Source of the DNA: Saksenaea vasiformis B4078
Lineage: Eukaryota; Mucoromycota; Mucoromycetes; Mucorales; Saksenaeaceae
Direction: 5' to 3'
DNA length: 64,000 nt
Assembly: GCA_000697055.1 (NCBI GenBank)
Contig: JNDT01001564.1
Location: forward strand, 1 to 64,000
Shown: piece by piece, positions 1 to 12,409 of the stretch
Layout of the letters: each line of letters opens with the position of its first letter
Position numbering within the stretch: position 1 is the stretch's first letter
Program-made: the position numbers and the translations under genes
Notes under the pieces: model-generated
What the model saw: the letters and a program-made list of their open reading frames with translations, nothing else
The model's database searches: none
Told to the model about the DNA's origin: nothing

Positions 1-125
1 GCGGCAATCATTTCAATCAATCATGTTTCTTAGAACATCGGCGGCCGCTCAAATGTTGCATATTTATTCGTCATCTTTTGATTCGGAAAACAATCTCATA
101 TCTACAAAACTTCTGGACATCCGCC
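1..125 (+). repeat. Fragment of a dispersed coding repeat, cut by a transposon
   Basis: Read on the plus strand, bases 50-125 encode a peptide with the pattern LHxYSxxFxSxxxLxSxxLLDIRL. The same pattern and closely matching DNA occur at 31938-32013 (for example TTTATTCG, ACTTCTGGA, ATCCG at the same spacing). The match ends abruptly at base 125, where the transposase relic begins. The simplest reading is that a second copy of the 31.9-kb element was interrupted here by the IS630-type element. The repeat's family is not recognised. It runs off the left window edge. Confidence 0.55.
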
Positions 126-1415
126 TTACATGTTTTCTCTATTGCGGCATTTGTCCCAACAATGAAGTGAATGAGAAACGAAGCCGTAGAAATCGCTCAA
201 CATCAAGCTGTTACAAGCGTCACTGATTCTGGTCGATAAAGTCTCTTTTTCCAGAAATCTATGACGCTTAACTTTACTTTTAGCTACAGACCAGAATTGT
301 TCAATTGGATTGAGCTCAGGGGAATATGAAGGGAGATAAGCACAACGATATCCTCGCGACGTAATATACTTCGCAATATCTTCAGACTTATGAATAGGGG
401 CGTTATCCATAACGAGATAGTGACCTTTCATTTGTGGATATTTGTCCATTTCGTCCAAAGTGTCTTTCAAAAAGCTTATGTAATGTCCCGTAACAGTACC
501 ACTACTGACATATCCGGATTCCTGTCCAGCTTTTCTCTTCTTAACAGGCTTTGGTATTCTCAAGCTTACTTTAATTAAACCTGAAGCAGAGATAGCACCC
601 AATATAGTCGTAGTCTTTGCTCTCGTAGTTGGCACTGTAACAATAGCAGGAGTGCCTTTCTTAGACCAAGCCCTTGTACGTTTCATGTTTATATGAAATG
701 CAGACTCGTCAAGAAACACACAATTGGTCAAGAAGTCCATATCAGTTTGTTCCCACTTGCGAACCCAATCATGTCGTTCCTCAATCTTTTCCGGGCTATT
801 TCTCTCTACCGAATGAAACTCTGCTTGCTTTACCGAAAGATTACATTCTGTTCTCATGAGGTTATAAACAGTGCTATTAGTGACCTTAAGACCGTCGAAC
901 TATTGCATTAAATGCTTAGTTACTTCAGCGACAACAGCAGAGGGATTAGCATCGATAAATTCAATAACGACCTTTACGTGTTCCTCAGTCAGAATGCGTC
1001 TACGACCTTTCTTTTTTCCGCTGTCAAAGATACTATCAGGACATTCCTCATACTGCTTAACCCATCTCTGGGCTGTGCGAACGTGAATGCCCAATTGTTT
1101 CGCTGCAGCAGAGGCACTCATACACTTCTCAATCTTCAGCTTAAAGAATCTAGACTTGTCCTGAGGAGTGTAAGAGGTATAAGTACGTCTTTCCATTGCT
1201 TCTCTCATACGAGAGTCCTCATCTCTAGGCTTATCTACTTGCATCGCGTTAGTTCGAGATTTCTCAGCGGGCTTTTTCTGCAAATATTGAGCATGCGAAC
1301 TGATCGTCTCAAGAGCAAATTGCTCCTGGTCAACGATGTAATCCATAGGCTCGGGTCTACCGTTCTCATCAACTACATTTCCTTGTCCATCTTCGTATAA
1401 AAATTGCGCGCTCAT
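126..1415 (-). pseudogene. IS630/Tc1-mariner DDE transposase, one in-frame stop
   Basis: A single reading frame of 430 codons encodes a DDE transposase. The N-terminal half (complement 900-1415) has a helix-turn-helix: AAKQLGIHVRTAQRWVKQY. The C-terminal half (complement 126-857) is a DDE_3 domain: VFLDESAFHINM (first Asp), HYLVMDNAPIHKS (second Asp) and SYSPELNPIEQFWS (third acidic residue). The two halves are in the same frame and are separated only by a TAG at 902-900, between ATGCAA and TTCGAC; relatives usually have an uncharged residue here, so a CAG-to-TAG change is likely. Everything else looks intact, so inactivation may be recent. No clear terminal inverted repeat was found. Relics of the same superfamily lie near 28.9 and 33.7 kb. 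Confidence 0.85.
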
Positions 1416-1775
1416 GTTTGGAATTGTAAAGTAGTAGAAACCAGCAAAAGAGCAGTAGCGTCGATATATATACCCAGGAGTGCCAAGAATTTCTCCGCGA
1501 CAAATTTATTCTCAGTATGCGACATTTGATTCCCAGGCAGAGTGCCATCTATTTTTGAAAATGCGACTGGCATTTTTAAACCAGCGACATCGATTTTCGG
1601 AGCCTGCGACTTTACTTTCTAAAATCACTGTACTACCTGAAAGCGGGATGTAAAGTTAGCAAGCCAATCAAAAATTTCAAATGAAACTCAAATTAGCCAA
1701 TCTTCTTGAATATTTTGTCGGAGTACACTTTCAAACATTTTAATAAAGAGTAGTAAGATAAGATGCATACACCGT
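1416..1775. repeat. Spacer with recurring GCGAC motif
   Basis: There is no gene between the transposase start and the DBP5 stop codon. From about 1494 to 1617 the pentamer GCGAC recurs five times at 20-30 base spacing, usually followed by an A/T-rich run (GCGACAAATTT, GCGACATTTGA, GCGACTGGCATT, GCGACATCGATT, GCGACTTTACTT). It could be the subterminal repeat zone of the adjacent transposon. This is inference only. Confidence 0.35.
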
Positions 1776-3937
1776 CTAAAGGACCTTCTTCAATTGTTTT
1801 TCAACAGCTTCCCAATCATCAGTAGGAACTCGTTTGATTTCTCGTTGGAAATGATTCTGGATAGCCAACATTTGGTCGGCGCTTTCTTTGTCGTGTACGA
1901 AATTGATACTAACACCCTGACGACCGAAACGACCCGTTCTTCCAATTCTGTGCAAATAAGCCTCGTAGTCTGGTTGACCTCGTTGATCCAGCGGCATATC
2001 GTAGTTGATGACCAATGTGACTTGAAGGATATCGATACCACGAGCAAGCACGTTGGTGGTGATGAGTACCTTGAATTCACCACGTCTAAAGTCGTCCATC
2101 ACTCTGTCACGCTCTTCGGGTTCCATTTTTCCGTGAAGCGAAACGACAGCATGACCCTGTGCCGTCATACGTCTTGCGATTTCATCTGCAGTATGACGAC
2201 GCTATGTAATAGACATGCAGATTAGACATGACGATTAAATAGCAAATCCAGTTACCTTACAAAAGATAATACTTTGACTGACTGTCAAGAGATCGTAGAG
2301 ATTGCAAAGAACCTCATATTTATGCTCCTCACTGTCACAGTCCATGAAGAACTGCTTAATGGCGTCCACGCTCAGTTCCTCTCGTTTCAGAGAAATTTCG
2401 TTGGCTTCTGGAGCGAAACGAGTAGCGAATCGACGCACATTATCGGGGAAGGTGGCAGAAAATAGAATAATTTGAGGATTTTGTTTGATCAGCCTAGGAC
2501 GATGGTAAGCGACACAGGATTTTGAGGCGGAATGCGCTTACATCTTGATCTTGACACTCTGATCACCTAGACCATCTTGATCCAACATATTGTCTGCTTC
2601 ATCCAAAACCAAAATCTTGATATGTTGTACTGACAGCAAGCGTCGTTTGATCATGTCCTGTACTGATCCAGGTGTTCCAACTACAATTTGTCCTCGAATG
2701 GTCTCCTTTCTCTTGATCGAGTCTTTCACCACAAGTGTCGTGGTGATATCCGTAAACTTGGACATTTGTTCAACGACCTCCATAATCTGTCGCGCAAGCT
2801 CTCGGGAAGGAGCTAAACAAATTGCCTGAAAGACAGTCAGTCATACAAACGACAAAAAAGGCGCGGTGTATTCTTACTTGCGGCGCCTTCAAGTCCATAT
2901 TCAAGCGGCTCAGCATTGTCAAAACAAAAGCAGCAGTTTTGCCTAATCCACGATTAGGTCCACCTCACCGGTTTTCGACAACAAAAACTGATGCTTACCT
3001 GTTCCACTCTGGGATTGACCAATCATGTTTCTAGGTCTGTGGCAAATTGATTAGCGGCCTTCATTCAGTTAGGATAGCCACATACGGATTCGACAACAGC
3101 AACGGCAAAGCGCGTTCTTGAATCTTGGATGGCTTCGAGAATTTCATGGCATAAAGACCTTGAAGGAGCTGGGGAGACCTGTGATCTCGGCATCAGCATA
3201 TGATAAGTATTATTTTTCGAGAACCTACAATCCCAGTTCTTCGAATGTCTTGACTGAGTACAATGGCGAGTTTGGATCAGCTTGTTGATCAGCCAACTTA
3301 ACTCGCACAGTATGTGTGCTGTTAATCAGATTCGAATCGTTCGCCTCATCTACCAAAGGACATGCCATCAACAATCGTACACACTAATCCTGGTTGTGAT
3401 CTAACCATCTACGAGAAGGACATCAGCTTTGCTTATCTATCGCGCACAAGACATGGTACCTTTTTGCTTTTTTTCCTCAGCAGGTGGTTGTGCATTAGGA
3501 GCTAAACGAATGGGTGATGTGAGTTTTGAGCCATATTGTAGAGTGCTGGTTAACATACGCTGAGCATCAGCCGCTAGAAATGGCGAAAACTGTCAGCACA
3601 TAAGGCATCAGGTTGATTATCTTACGTTTCGTCGTGGTGAGATCGCCCAGCTTCAATGTAAGTGTATCGACAGAATCTATTATACATGGGTGACACGATC
3701 GTGCGTTAAGATGCTGTCTACAACGGAACAAACAAATATTGCCGATCTCCTCCTTTTCCTGTCGTAGTGATGTCGACACATCAAGTCTCTTTTTTCCCCT
3801 TTTCGACGGCAGCACTACAACTCCACGGTTTTTGCATCTAGGCCATCGACCCAGAAACCGTCGAGATTGGACAACGGCCGTAGACTTGCAACTCGTAAAA
3901 CACAGAAAAACGAAGATACTTTACCATTCGAAGCCAT
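1776..3937 (-). CDS. DBP5: ATP-dependent RNA helicase DBP5 (mRNA export)
   Basis: DEAD-box helicase of the Dbp5/DDX19 type, which remodels mRNPs at the cytoplasmic face of the nuclear pore. Proposed structure: complement(join(1776..2201,2256..2493,2542..2825,2878..2942,2999..3036,3087-region..3178,3229..3349,3460..3501,3559..3573,3626..3650,3920..3937)), with the 3178 exon ending at 3086. That gives 454 residues, close to yeast (482) and human (479) proteins. Visible motifs are SQSGTGKTA (Walker A, split by an intron), [26 protein letters not shown] (DEAD box), [20 protein letters not shown] and [13 protein letters not shown]. The C-terminus [18 protein letters not shown] is the Dbp5 signature. 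The core exons are secure. The first three coding exons (18, 25 and 15 bases) rest on phase and splice consensus only. Confidence 0.93.
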
Positions 3938-4585
3938 GTTGAATTACGAAAAGAATCGGATTCTGTTAAACGGGATCCGCAGTTCGAGAAAACAGGTGTT
4001 TCCTTCAGATAGCAGTCCTCTCCGGCAGATGCTGTACGGACCGCAAAAATTTCCGGGGCAGGCTTTCACTACCGCGCTTCCAAGAGGCAATGTCACAACC
4101 AATCAAAATCAATGTGGCATGCCAATCAAAATCGATTTCGTATTTTCAGAAATGGAGGTGGTGTGTTTAAAAATGAAGTCGCTTGCTTAAAAATGAAGTT
4201 GTAATCATTTTGCTGTAGTTCACACGAATATTCATAATGAAAACTGGTCGAATGCTGAATTTTTTACGAACCACTTCTTCCTTCATTTCTTACTGAACAA
4301 AACAAAACATGTCATATATCAACAGAAAGCCCTGTTTGTAACACTCTCAATAGTTTTATCGCATACTGATAGCTCACATAATGATTGAGAAAAATGTTTA
4401 AAAAATCATAAATCATGACATCAAAGCTATTAGAATTCGACGAACGGTACCAATTCTGGAAAGGAGCCACCTAGCATTGTAATGGATGTCTCGACGTGCA
4501 AGGGTGTATAAAATGACAAGCAGAGAAAAGAAAGAAAAACGAATACACAATGGAGGGAGGAGAATGAGAAAAAATGAGCAGCTGG
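3938..4585. other. Intergenic, no gene seen
   Basis: This is the upstream region of DBP5. Open frames here are short and show no recognisable domain. The plus-strand frame at 3867-4190 overlaps the DBP5 first exon and has no family features. From about 4190 the sequence is A/T-rich. Confidence 0.4.
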
Positions 4586-5519
4586 CTATTGGTCAATCTG
4601 GTCGTTTGCTCGCTTACTCGGGCAAACATTCTTTGGGCCGAAAAAGATATAAGGTAGGGCTAGTCTTGGTGATGTGATCTTGGACGAAGATATTGCGACG
4701 TTGAACATGTTGCTTTTTGCCATTTGATCCTTTAAACGGTTTGCTTGGGCGACCATGTGACCTTTCCACTTGAAGAGCTCAACCAAAGAGTCAACAAACA
4801 GCTCCAGCTGGCATATGTCGGATGGTAGGAATAACTGTGAAACCAAGGAAGTAAGATACACGTCATTCGTTCGCTTCAGGCGGTATATATAACCAATGTC
4901 ACCTATAACGAATGGATTCTTTTCTTAGTTGTTTGGCCATTAAATCAACCTGATGTATAGGTTACCGATCACGTCTATTGCAAGAATTTGCTTGTCTTCT
5001 CCCAAATCAATATGAAGCTTGTTTAGTATAACGCAGTTTGTTCGGATGTTTTTTGATTGTTGACGCAAAAGCTCTGGTAAGTGCGCCACAGTAACGTGTG
5101 GGCTTTGAAGGGAAAGTTACTTTCCAGAACCTACACCATGCTCTGGTTGTCGCGCGAGGATAGTGAGGCGGTATGCTATTCAGAGCCGATAGCTGTGCCA
5201 GGCGGAAGGCCCGACGAGTCAGGGACGAGAGTGCATCACCAGAGGCTAAGACAGGCCTGATCATAGGGCTAAAGGTGGCTGGAGGCGCAGGAAAGGGCGT
5301 ATCCGCCGGATTCTGTTGGACGCGCAAAAGCTGTTGGAAGTCATCACAGGTTTGCCAAGAGCTGCCCTCTTCTATTATTCTGAGAAAGGCTATAACCTTG
5401 TTGCGTTGTTTACCTCGTTCTTGCGTGGTCCGAGTGCGCAAACAACCAGTGTGGAGGTCATAGATGTAGGCCTCTTTGACCAGTGATTTTCTCCAGTCAG
5501 GTTTGAGTCGGATGGGCAA
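4586..5519 (-). pseudogene. Decayed retroelement-like fragment
   Basis: The minus frame 5007-5519 (170 codons) contains PADTPFPAPPATFSP and, further on, CRFWKVTFPSK. Read with one frame change the latter continues as an LLWRTYQSF-like stretch, resembling the zinc-binding tail found after the reverse transcriptase in LINE-type elements. A second minus frame, 4586-4861, carries NDVYLTSLVSQLFLPSD and a WKGHM motif and may be another module or another element. Stops and frame changes separate the blocks, so nothing here is functional as read. The LINE assignment is tentative, because no reverse transcriptase core is visible. Confidence 0.35.
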
Positions 5520-6437
5520 GGTGCCGATGTACTGACAAATATGGACGAGGGGTATTTCCTGTGCTGTAATATTATTAACCCCAGAGCAGGCTTTACTACT
5601 GTTCTTTGCAGAAACGCTTTGTGTTGCTTAAAATATTTTTTTTTGCGCTGTCAAGACGAAAAAAAAAAAGAGGATGCATTAGTCACTATAAGGAATAGTT
5701 GCATACTCACACTTCACTTGTTCATCAGCAACGCAAAGGAGCATTTCAAGCATTATAAATGTTCCTTGATGAATATCCTGAATTAATGCGATGGTGAAAC
5801 TTACCGATCCAAGCGCTACCTACTGCTGTTGCGCCACGGACAGCTTGCTGTTAGTATTGCTGCTGCTAGCAGTGGGTGAGGGAGAATTTCGGTTAGTGGT
5901 GGACGGGGAAGGGTTTTATGTTGATGGAGCTTTGGGCTGTGGTTTCAGACAAATGTCTGTTTACTGCGGGTCGGACACGTTTCAAAGAGGCTAAGACAAC
6001 ATCGATCTGAATTCCGCAACCATGCAAACTTTCGTGTCAGTAGCAAACAGGCGGATGTGCCAGTAAGGCGGGCACATGCAAGTATTCTTCTCTTCCAAAC
6101 CCCTATATGATCATCCAAATCGATATCTTTTTCAATACTGGTTGCTATTACGTCCTCTAGTTGGTCAACAACCTCCTGCAAGGTAACGGACCCTTTGTCT
6201 GCAGAGCCGTTATCACAGGAATCACCACTAGCGGATTAAGCAGCGTATAATCACCCTTCCAGATTTTTGTACGCCGTACCTTCTTTCCATCGCGGATCAC
6301 TTCTCGATGAGGAGGAGAACATGTGCTTTAAACACTTTACTCAATGGAAGCCGTCTACGTCCACATGTTTAGCGATCGGCAATTAAGGCGTTGTGGTTGT
6401 TGTTGGCTGGGCTGGCGCTCTTCGCCGTTCACTCAAG
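5520..6437. other. Intergenic, no gene seen
   Basis: Only short open frames occur, without recognisable domains. A short A-run follows a T-run near 5636-5670. Probably decayed repeat sequence like its neighbours. Confidence 0.3.
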
Positions 6438-6870
6438 TAAGCAAATGTTGTCAAACACTCAGGATCGCTCGTTTCCCGCAATTAGTTTGCCAGATGTTGC
6501 ATCGCTTTAAGTCCTCTGCAGACCGTTCAAAAACGGCCACTCCAACGCCACCAGATCACCTTCACCTCACGCCGTCCCACCGCTCCAGGTGCGGGGCAGG
6601 CCGCCGCATTTGTGTAGCCATATCCCTCGAGGCTTAAGTAAAACGAATCAAAGGTATTATTCCATTTACTAACCGTGAATTATTTTTATGTTGCTCGAAC
6701 AAATTCTGCGTCCACTGGAGAGACCAAGTCCATGTAAGTTGATTAATGTTCTGACGAAAAACAGGTGTAATAATGACAGTATCCACTTCTGCTTTAGCAC
6801 ATCCTGGCTCTTCAGAGACGCAGTGTCTATCTAGAGTAGATTGAAAGACAATTCAATAAATAGTATACAG
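6438..6870 (+). pseudogene. Decayed copy (A) of the small gene at 40.4 kb
   Basis: Bases 6438-6640 align along their length with the minus-strand exon 40400-40637. The shared series includes CAAATGTTGTCA, ACACTCAG, ATCGCTC, GTCCTCT, CTCCAACGCCA and GGTGC-GGGCAGGC. The reading frame of the intact copy is broken here by a TAA after VASL and by indels. The 3' part (6640-6870) also matches the copy at 53.4-53.8 kb (TTCCATTTACTAA, TGCGTC) and ends in ATTCAATAAA, as do the other copies. It is a dead relative of a gene or of a repeat family. Its parent is unknown. Confidence 0.55.
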
Positions 6871-8330
6871 CCAAATTTGATATATTATGTTATGATTATG
6901 CGAGTTTTCACATCCTTCACAGCATTTGGTATGATTCACGCCCTATTCACCTACAGATATATCAAGGGCAACTATATCTGTGAAAGGTTTTCATGCTTAG
7001 CTATGGAGAAGCGTTGATCCATATGCCCAAAATGCACAAGGACCGCACGTCTGGCTTGACTTCCTTTGCAAAGATTAAACCTTCGGCAGAAAAAGCGAAT
7101 ATATAGCTGCAATGGTAAAATAATCTATAGGGAACCATAGGGATTTGTAAGGGATCACAGATCAAAAAGCATTTGATAGTATGGGCACCTTGCGTTTCCT
7201 GTTCCTCATGGTACATGATTGCATTTCTGCAACTGTCGTCAGTAGCATCGATTATTACTCAAGTATTGTTCCTGCTAATTTCGCTCTGTCCGTGATGTAC
7301 GTAGATATGAAGGAGAGAATGGGAGTTTAGTGAGACGACATAACTCTAGTTTCTATGATTGGCAACGAGCGCGGAAGCTAACCCGCCATAAGAGCGCGTT
7401 CTAGTTTGCCGGCTTTGTTTTACTGTACCCAATACTACCTTGCACTAAAAATGGCTGTTAGAGACTCTTTCTGGATAAGCTCTATATTAGGACTAGCGGA
7501 TCTTTTAAAGGGGCCAGATGTTCATCTCTGCTGCTTTAACAGCTGTTCCTAATCTTATATGAGAACGGATTTGCATAGCACACGGTGAAAAGCGAGTCTC
7601 GCCTCAAACGAAGAAACGACCATGTATTAGCACATCGTTACCACAGCTATCTACCTCTATATAGCATTGTTTTCCTACAACCATCCTTTTTCAAAGGCCT
7701 GGTGAGCAACCTCGGGGAATTACGATTTCGTAACGTAAAATTTTTCCCAGCACACCTCCCATCCGTGCACAAGGCGCCCGATCTACCAGCTGCATATCCA
7801 TTCGTCATCCTTTTCACGCTCGATATACATATTTAGCTAAAGGATATGCGATATTTGCTCACGCCACATGGCTTAACTTGGAATCCTCCTAATCAAAATA
7901 GCATGATCTTTCTAATAACTTACATTGAAGAAAGCGGTGGCCACTAGCCAGCTTTTCTCTCGTTACACAAATGTCTATTGTTCCTGTCAAATATAGCATG
8001 CTCCACATTTTGGCTAGCAAGTCGAGCGGCACCTTTTTCCCTACATATCCAGGATTGCAGAATGCATGTTGCAGGAATGCTGGAAAAGGATTAAAGCCAA
8101 GTATCGTGAGACCATCTATTAAAGTAAACACCACGTTCTGCTGAATGCAGAATGCTGCAAAGATCTTCTTGTCAGAAGAGCACACCTCCCAGCTTTATTA
8201 CTTTCTCATACAGCTGTTGTGGGCTGATTCCATTGCATCCATATCTATCTGAAACAATTATAACGTCACTGATTAGAAATCGAACCAATCGGACGCACAA
8301 AAGATGTGACGCTATTGACCGCAGCTGCTT
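6871..8330. other. Intergenic, no gene seen
   Basis: About 1.4 kb upstream of polyubiquitin. The longest frames (plus 7585-7836, minus 7889-8185) show no domain I recognise and no supporting splice sites. The last few hundred bases should contain the polyubiquitin promoter. Confidence 0.35.
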
Positions 8331-8336
8331 TATAAA
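8331..8336 (+). promoter_or_regulatory. TATA box of the polyubiquitin gene
   Basis: TATAAA lies 61 bases before the ATG at 8397 and is followed by a T-rich stretch, a placement like that of the histone TATA boxes in this window. Confidence 0.6.
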
Positions 8337-8342
8337 CGGTAG

Positions 8343-9086
<744 letters not shown>

Positions 9087-9549
9087 GTAGCTTTGTTTAA
9101 AAGCCATCGTTGTTTTGTTTTGTTCTTTCTGTGCACAAATATATGCGATCTCTTCACCGCCACTTGCAAAGAAACAAACATCTGCAGGTTTTATCAATAC
9201 ATAGATAGCGTAGGTGTCCACATTTCATCCGATCCCCTTTGTTTAATTGTGCGAAGCAATTATAACTTTCTCTCTCTGTATCGTCTCACGAGCTAATAAG
9301 CCGAAAGACAATGAAGATGGCGATCATTTAAAGATCATTCCCTTTATTTATGCTGCCTCTCAAAAACAATAGACCGGTTTTTTTCGGATGTACGCCTTAC
9401 TCCTTGATAATGAGGGATGCTTCTACATCATGCCGACCGTGTACTTTTTTTTCTTACTGTTTCATCGCTTGTTTATTCGTGTAAAGGACAAAGCAGTATA
9501 AAGGCATACATTTTTTTCCTTTTTACTTCTTTCCCCTATCTTTAACTTC
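9087..9549. other. Spacer between polyubiquitin and the RhoGAP-like gene
   Basis: Holds the polyubiquitin 3' UTR and the promoter of the next gene, both on the plus strand. T-rich runs near 9445-9530 precede the start codon at 9550. No further gene is visible. Confidence 0.4.
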
Positions 9550-10873
9550 ATGTCTTTTGCATACACAGCACACGTTGTTCGATTATGCATGCGAGAGATA
9601 CAACGACGAGGTAATACAGCAAGAAAAAGTACCATGTGTTCAATGAGTCCTCTTTTTCTTTTATAGGCTTGGATGAGAGAAAGATTTTTCGCAAATCAGG
9701 TGAAGTGCTTAAACAGATGATGAATTTCTTCCTTTTCTCTGGTCCTTTTTGCTCACGCGGGAGAGACAAAAAAATAGTACCTAATCGTATGCTCGTTCAC
9801 AAGGTATTTCGTCAAGGACCGTGCTTGGCAGAAGATCTTGAACAAGTGGGCATACATTCGGTTGCCACATTGATGCAAGATGCTCTATGGAGTTGTCCTG
9901 AAAGGATTGTCCCCAAAAAAGTGTGGCGCACAATCAGTTATCAAAGTAAGTAATATACTCAACCGAGGAAGCACTTTCCTTTTTTTCCCTTTTTTTTTTT
10001 TGGTCAGACGACTAACAACGACCTGCAGCGTGTACCGTAGCACAGTTGTCCAGGTTCATTTCTAAACCCAGTCAAGAATTACTGCTCGATATCCTGGATT
10101 TCCTTGTGGAGGTGATGCGACACAAAGAGAATAATTGGATGGATGCGTATCACCTAGGTGAGGCTATGGGTAAATCTGTCCTAGGACCCAGTGATTGCGA
10201 CGTGATCATGGCTGAAAAAGCCGGCCACTTTCTGATGCGCATGATCATTGACCAAGCATGTCAGCGAACCATGTCCAAATCGGAAGCGACACGTGCCAAG
10301 GCGACATCTTACGATCGCATCATCCGTCGTATCAAACGACGTCGAACGGATTGGCTAGAGCATAGCGTGGGATTGCGAGAGATGTTGGATGCTTTGGACG
10401 AGGAGGAGAGTGATGATGACAGAACTATATCATCGGAGTCTACCGAAAAGCCTTGGATCTCTATTTTTGCTCAGGATCTGACGCATCAATGTGATCAGGC
10501 AGCTACGGCGGTTCATCCCTTGCTAGTACGAATTCTTGTTCAAGTCAGCACAAAACAGCAAGAAGAATTAAATGGAGAAGAAAACGACGTGTGGACCGAT
10601 CCACGGACGACGCTAGGGTTCCATAACGCATTCAGTGAATTCATGCCTGCATGGCCCCAGGAGCCCAGAACGATCATTAGCGCAACCCCACGACAAAAGA
10701 AGCTTCATCATTCATTTTCAAACTTTCGGCTGAACCTTCGTAAGATCCGATCCCAACCCAACTTGTGTGACAGTGACGGTGAGTCGACTGTTCTTAATGA
10801 TCTCCAGGATGACCGAAAAGCGCGTACTGTCAAGATCATGATGAAAAAAATGATTCGAGGGATACGGAGATAA
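9550..10873 (+). CDS. RhoGAP-fold protein, Msb1/Mug8-like
   Basis: Proposed join(9550..9610,9667..9945,10029..10873), 394 residues; both introns have GTAA donors and TAG/CAG acceptors and phases agree. Residues 21-32 read GLDERKIFRKSG, matching the arginine-finger loop of RhoGAP domains (Arg about residue 29). Further segments, such as IVPKKVWRTISYQ and LLLDILDFLVEVM, fit the helical RhoGAP fold. Such proteins regulate Rho-family GTPases in polarity and wall growth. The second half (from about residue 200) is basic (RRIKRRRTDW) then acidic and serine-rich, and ends in a lysine/arginine cluster. Whether it has GAP activity or is a scaffold like yeast Msb1 cannot be told from sequence. Family assignment is moderate; the gene itself is secure. 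Confidence 0.75.
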
Positions 10874-11289
10874 ACAAACCAACGCACAGACCGCCCAATT
10901 CAATTCGCTCCTCTTCAGCCTTCGTTGTACAACATGCTCCAAAAATCTCTTCCCCCCACTTCATCCTTTTGGAAAACACTAGCCTTTTTGCCTTTGTTAG
11001 GCTATCCCGATCTCCCCCGATTCTCCTACTTCGTCTCACAAATGCATGACCCTTCTTCTTCTCTCTTTCTTTTGTAGCCTTGTGATGGAAAATCAAAAGT
11101 TCAGTTCCTGACGTTACCTGGGTAACCGGATGCTCCTTCTTTTTTGCAGGACAGGTTTTATCTCACTTTTCAGTGTCACTGCAACCAGGCGATTAATATT
11201 TTCTTTATTCACAAATGAACTTTCTCCTTTTCGTTTTTCATTCGCATTCACATAAAATATATAAATATATATGTATGTATGTACGTAAA

Positions 11290-11321
<32 letters not shown>

Positions 11322-11637
11322 ACGATCATATATATACATATATATCTCGTTCTTAAAGAACCATAGGGTTTGGGGAAATCAAAGCGTCTTAAAAAGGAGA
11401 AAAGAGAGAGAAAGGGCGAAACTAAAATGGTTGGGAAAAAAAGCAGTAGATGAAAACATGAAATGAATAAGATTACATGGATGAAGTTCGTTGTAAAAGA
11501 GTTGTTTTTTAAAGAATGAGACTCGGCAGTTTTGTACGTTGAAATTGCCATCGTCGCCGTGTATTATCTTGGTACGACTCTAATCATTGTACACAGACAC
11601 GCGGAGGGGGTCAGTCATCTGCAGTGCTTCTTTGTTA
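10874..11637. other. Convergent intergenic region with AT microsatellite
   Basis: Separates the 3' ends of the RhoGAP-like and homeobox genes. It contains pyrimidine-rich stretches and the AT repeat listed separately. The minus-strand frame at 11114-11551 is mostly a translation of this low-complexity DNA and is not supported as a gene. Confidence 0.5.
11254..11348. repeat. TA/TATG microsatellite
   Basis: Alternating TATA and TATG units include an uninterrupted (TA)n run at about 11296-11320, flanked by further ATATATATGTA-type units. Confidence 0.9.
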
Positions 11638-12409
11638 TTATTTACCTGTAAACCCGTGATAGGCGTAGATATCCAATTGTTGTCGTCGTTTCTGATCAAC
11701 GATCAATTGCTGCTGCTGTTCAGCCAGATTTTCGGATTCCAACATAGGTTGTAAAATACGTCGTCTTGCGTTAATAAACCAATTACTGATTTGATTGACA
11801 GTTAGACCAGTTTGGTAGGCTAGATCCATTTTCTCTTTTTCTGTTGGGTAAGGATGCTTCTTATGCTGAACCAGCCAGCTCTTGAGGAATTCTGTTACTT
11901 CTTTAGGAAGATTACCACGACGACGCCTTTTAGGCTCGGCCTTGGGTTCATCGTATTTTAAAAACAGCGGTGGGGGTGTCGATGACCGTGTCACTGGTTC
12001 TAACAATGTAAAGGTGGGGGAGGTATGGAGGGTGGTGATACTACTGTCACTGTCACTGCTTGATGTGGAGCTTGTACTTGTGCTGGGTAGCATATCGATT
12101 GGTTGCGCTTTTTCATCAGCTGAATCCTCTTCATCTTTTGTACATCCTTCCTCGTTCTCTACTTCTTTCATGTCTACGTTTGTCCATAGTGACGCATTAT
12201 AATGCAACATATCCATTGTTTTTTCGCGATGCTGTTCAATAAGGTAACGTCTTTGTCGTGTTTCCCACCCGTAAGCAGTAGGGTCGTCATGGAACAACAC
12301 CAACGGACAAAAAATACGTGATGAGGACTACAGAAACCCAGTTAACAACAACCAAAAAAAAAAGTTAAAGCAAAAGTTAGGATATTACATGCTTGACACG
12401 ACGATGCAT
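11638..12409 (-). CDS. TALE-class homeodomain transcription factor
   Basis: Proposed complement(join(11638..12327,12389..12409)), 236 residues. Exon 1 codes only for MHRRVKH, and the intron has GTAAT and TAG ends. The second exon has no ATG before the homeodomain, which supports this start. The homeodomain lies at about residues 141-199. It has the three-residue loop extension (HKKHPYPTEKEK) that defines the TALE class, and a recognition helix QISNWFINARRR with the canonical WF-N-R residues. A serine/threonine-rich acidic segment (STSSTSSSDSDSS) precedes it and a glutamine run (EQQQQ) follows. It is a sequence-specific DNA-binding nuclear protein. Its targets are unknown, and no mating-type HMG gene is nearby. 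Confidence 0.92.

Noticed and set aside
1776..3937. Possible Mucorales sex locus, because it contains an RNA helicase
   Set aside because: The helicase is the Dbp5 type, not the sex-locus flank helicase. No HMG-box gene or triose-phosphate transporter gene is in the window, and the homeobox gene is a general TALE factor.
11114..11551. 145-codon minus frame with YIYIYIY stretch
   Set aside because: It is a translation of the TA/TATG microsatellite and pyrimidine-rich spacer.
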